A stretch of 64,000 bases of DNA from Candidatus Epulonipiscioides gigas (GTDB lineage: Bacteria > Bacillota > Clostridia > Lachnospirales > Cellulosilyticaceae): contig LJHE01000060.1 of the NCBI GenBank assembly GCA_001983555.1, positions 1 to 64,000 of the forward strand, read 5' to 3'. Under the pieces are notes generated by a model. That model saw only the letters and a list, made by a program, of their open reading frames with translations, was not told where the DNA came from and made no database searches. How positions within the stretch are numbered: position 1 is the stretch's first letter; each line of letters starts with the position of its first letter. A program made the position numbers and the translations under genes. Of the stretch, positions 62,961 to 64,000 are shown piece after piece.

Positions 62961-62988
62961 CTAGTTTTAGTTAAAGATGGAGGAAAAA

Positions 62989-64000
62989 ATGATTAATACT
63001 ATTAAAATTAATTTAACGACTGAAGAAATTTTAACACAACATATTGGTGTTGAAAGAGAAGGCTTAAGATGTGATGTGGAAGGTAATCTTGCAACCACAA
63101 AACACCCTGATGTGTTTGGTGGTAAATTATTAAATCCTTATATCACAACTGACTTTTCAGAAAGTCAATTAGAATTTATAACACCTGCCTTAAAGAATGC
63201 AACTCAAGTATATGATTTTCTTGAAAATTTGTATAATATAGCAGTTTTGGAAATAGGAGATGAATATATTTGGCCACAATCTATGCCTTGTACATTGCCA
63301 GATGATGCTCAAATTCCAATTGCAACATTTTGTCATACTGAAAAAGGAGCTCAAGCATATTGTTATAGGATGCATTTATTACAAAAATATGGTGGTAAAA
63401 AGCAAGTTGTTTCAGGCATACACTATAATTTTTCTTTTAACGAAAAAATAATAGATGAGCTATATAAAGCTTCGAGTAAAGATACGGAATACAAAGAATT
63501 TAGAAATGATTGTTATTTGAAGGTAGCTAGAAATTATTTAAGATATAGATGGCTAATAATTTATTTATTAGGCGGGAGCAGTGTTGTTCATAAGACGTAT
63601 GAAAAAGAAGTTATTGACAGATTAGAAAATGAATATATCGATAGTTGTAGTAGCAAAGGAGCATTATCTTATAGAAACGGTGAATGTGGATATGCAAACA
63701 AAAATGATTTGTATCCTGATTATACTAATATAACTGCCTATGTAGAAAGTATAAATAATTTTGTAATTGAAAATAAAATTGAAAGTCCTAAAGAGCTATA
63801 TGCTCAAGTTCGCATAAAAGCTTATAATAATGATGATTTACTAACATCTCTTAAGGAAGATGGTATAAATTATCTGGAGTTTAGAAGCATAGATATTAAT
63901 CCTTTTGATAAAGCAGGTATAAAAAAAATAGATTTAGAGTTTTTAAGTATTTTTAATATTTTTCTTTTATTAAAAGAAGAAAGTAACTATAAAAATTTTC
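62989..64000 (+). CDS. gshA: Glutamate-cysteine ligase, GshA or GshF N-terminal part (3' partial)
   Basis: The frame opens at ATG 62989 (GGAGG five bases upstream) and stays open to the last base, at least 337 residues, so the end lies outside. It resembles gamma-glutamylcysteine ligase of the E. coli GshA / GshF type: G-V-E-R-E-G-L-R near 20, S-Q-L-E-F-I-T-P near 59, W-P-Q-S-M-P near 93, S-G-I-H-Y-N-F-S-F near 143, Y-L-E-F-R-S-I-D near 298. It makes gamma-Glu-Cys, the first step to glutathione. If the gene continues beyond ~500 residues with an ATP-grasp domain, it is bifunctional gshF. The IS605-like element directly upstream may influence it. Confidence 0.85.
   Translation, partial: MINTIKINLTTEEILTQHIGVEREGLRCDVEGNLATTKHPDVFGGKLLNPYITTDFSESQLEFITPALKNATQVYDFLENLYNIAVLEIGDEYIWPQSMPCTLPDDAQIPIATFCHTEKGAQAYCYRMHLLQKYGGKKQVVSGIHYNFSFNEKIIDELYKASSKDTEYKEFRNDCYLKVARNYLRYRWLIIYLLGGSSVVHKTYEKEVIDRLENEYIDSCSSKGALSYRNGECGYANKNDLYPDYTNITAYVESINNFVIENKIESPKELYAQVRIKAYNNDDLLTSLKEDGINYLEFRSIDINPFDKAGIKKIDLEFLSIFNIFLLLKEESNYKNF

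Overview
This is a strongly AT-rich stretch of a low-GC, endospore-forming, flagellated Firmicute (Clostridia). The evidence is a spoVA operon, a single very large fla/che operon in clostridial order ending in the motility sigma factor, cinA-recA, RNase Y, SecG and an Opp/Lpl-type sugar ABC system, with AGGAGG-type ribosome binding sites and many TTG/GTG starts. A secreted GH86-like agarase/porphyranase next to secreted agarase-CBM-like proteins points to a consumer of red-algal polysaccharide. Together with spore genes, flagella and low GC this fits a Lachnospirales gut symbiont of an alga-eating marine host (Epulopiscium-like). That placement is inference, because no rRNA is present.

Layout. 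1-4317: a DedA protein (5' end outside the window), a GT4 glycosyltransferase, a DUF374 acyltransferase and a two-component pair form a probable membrane-lipid operon that ends in a clear terminator. 4357-7609: spoVAA-AB-AC-AD-AE behind a possible sigma-G promoter, with a small repeat between AD and AE. 7632-14936: two Lpl-type permeases, two near-duplicate lipoprotein substrate binders with a 38-residue membrane peptide between them, a frameshifted Sel1-repeat gene and the C-terminal stump of a third binder. 14977-18194: an Rpn-like PD-(D/E)XK protein on the minus strand and a second two-component system. 18212-20703: cinA-recA. 20764-26463: a consensus promoter, a ~350-nt structured leader, three secreted CBM-like proteins (four domains) and the GH86-like enzyme. 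26464-27717: a hairpin-rich repeat, a padR-HAAS pair and a duplicated scrap of the GH86 gene. 27792-31850: rny (apparently with a non-AUG start), an aminotransferase, an NfeD-like gene and a small membrane protein.

31976-61224: the flagellar/chemotaxis operon, about 29 kb: flgB flgC fliE fliF fliG fliH fliI fliJ ylxF fliK flgD flgE flbD motA motB fliL fliM fliY cheY fliO fliP fliQ fliR flhB flhA flhF flhG cheA cheW cheC cheD sigD, then three small downstream genes. Most genes overlap or abut. The exceptions are a hairpin between fliL and fliM and a 279-nt decayed-looking gap between flhG and cheA.

61266-64000: secG (minus), a PTS EIIC-like permease behind a perfect sigma-A promoter, a tnpB-less IS200/IS605-type element that carries its own consensus promoter and could make an orphan omegaRNA-like transcript, and the start of a glutamate-cysteine ligase gene that runs off the window.

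Most notable: the free-standing CBM cluster with its leader RNA, the orphan omegaRNA-like element, the non-AUG rny start, and the duplication and decay in the solute-binding-protein array. No tRNA, rRNA or CRISPR array was seen.
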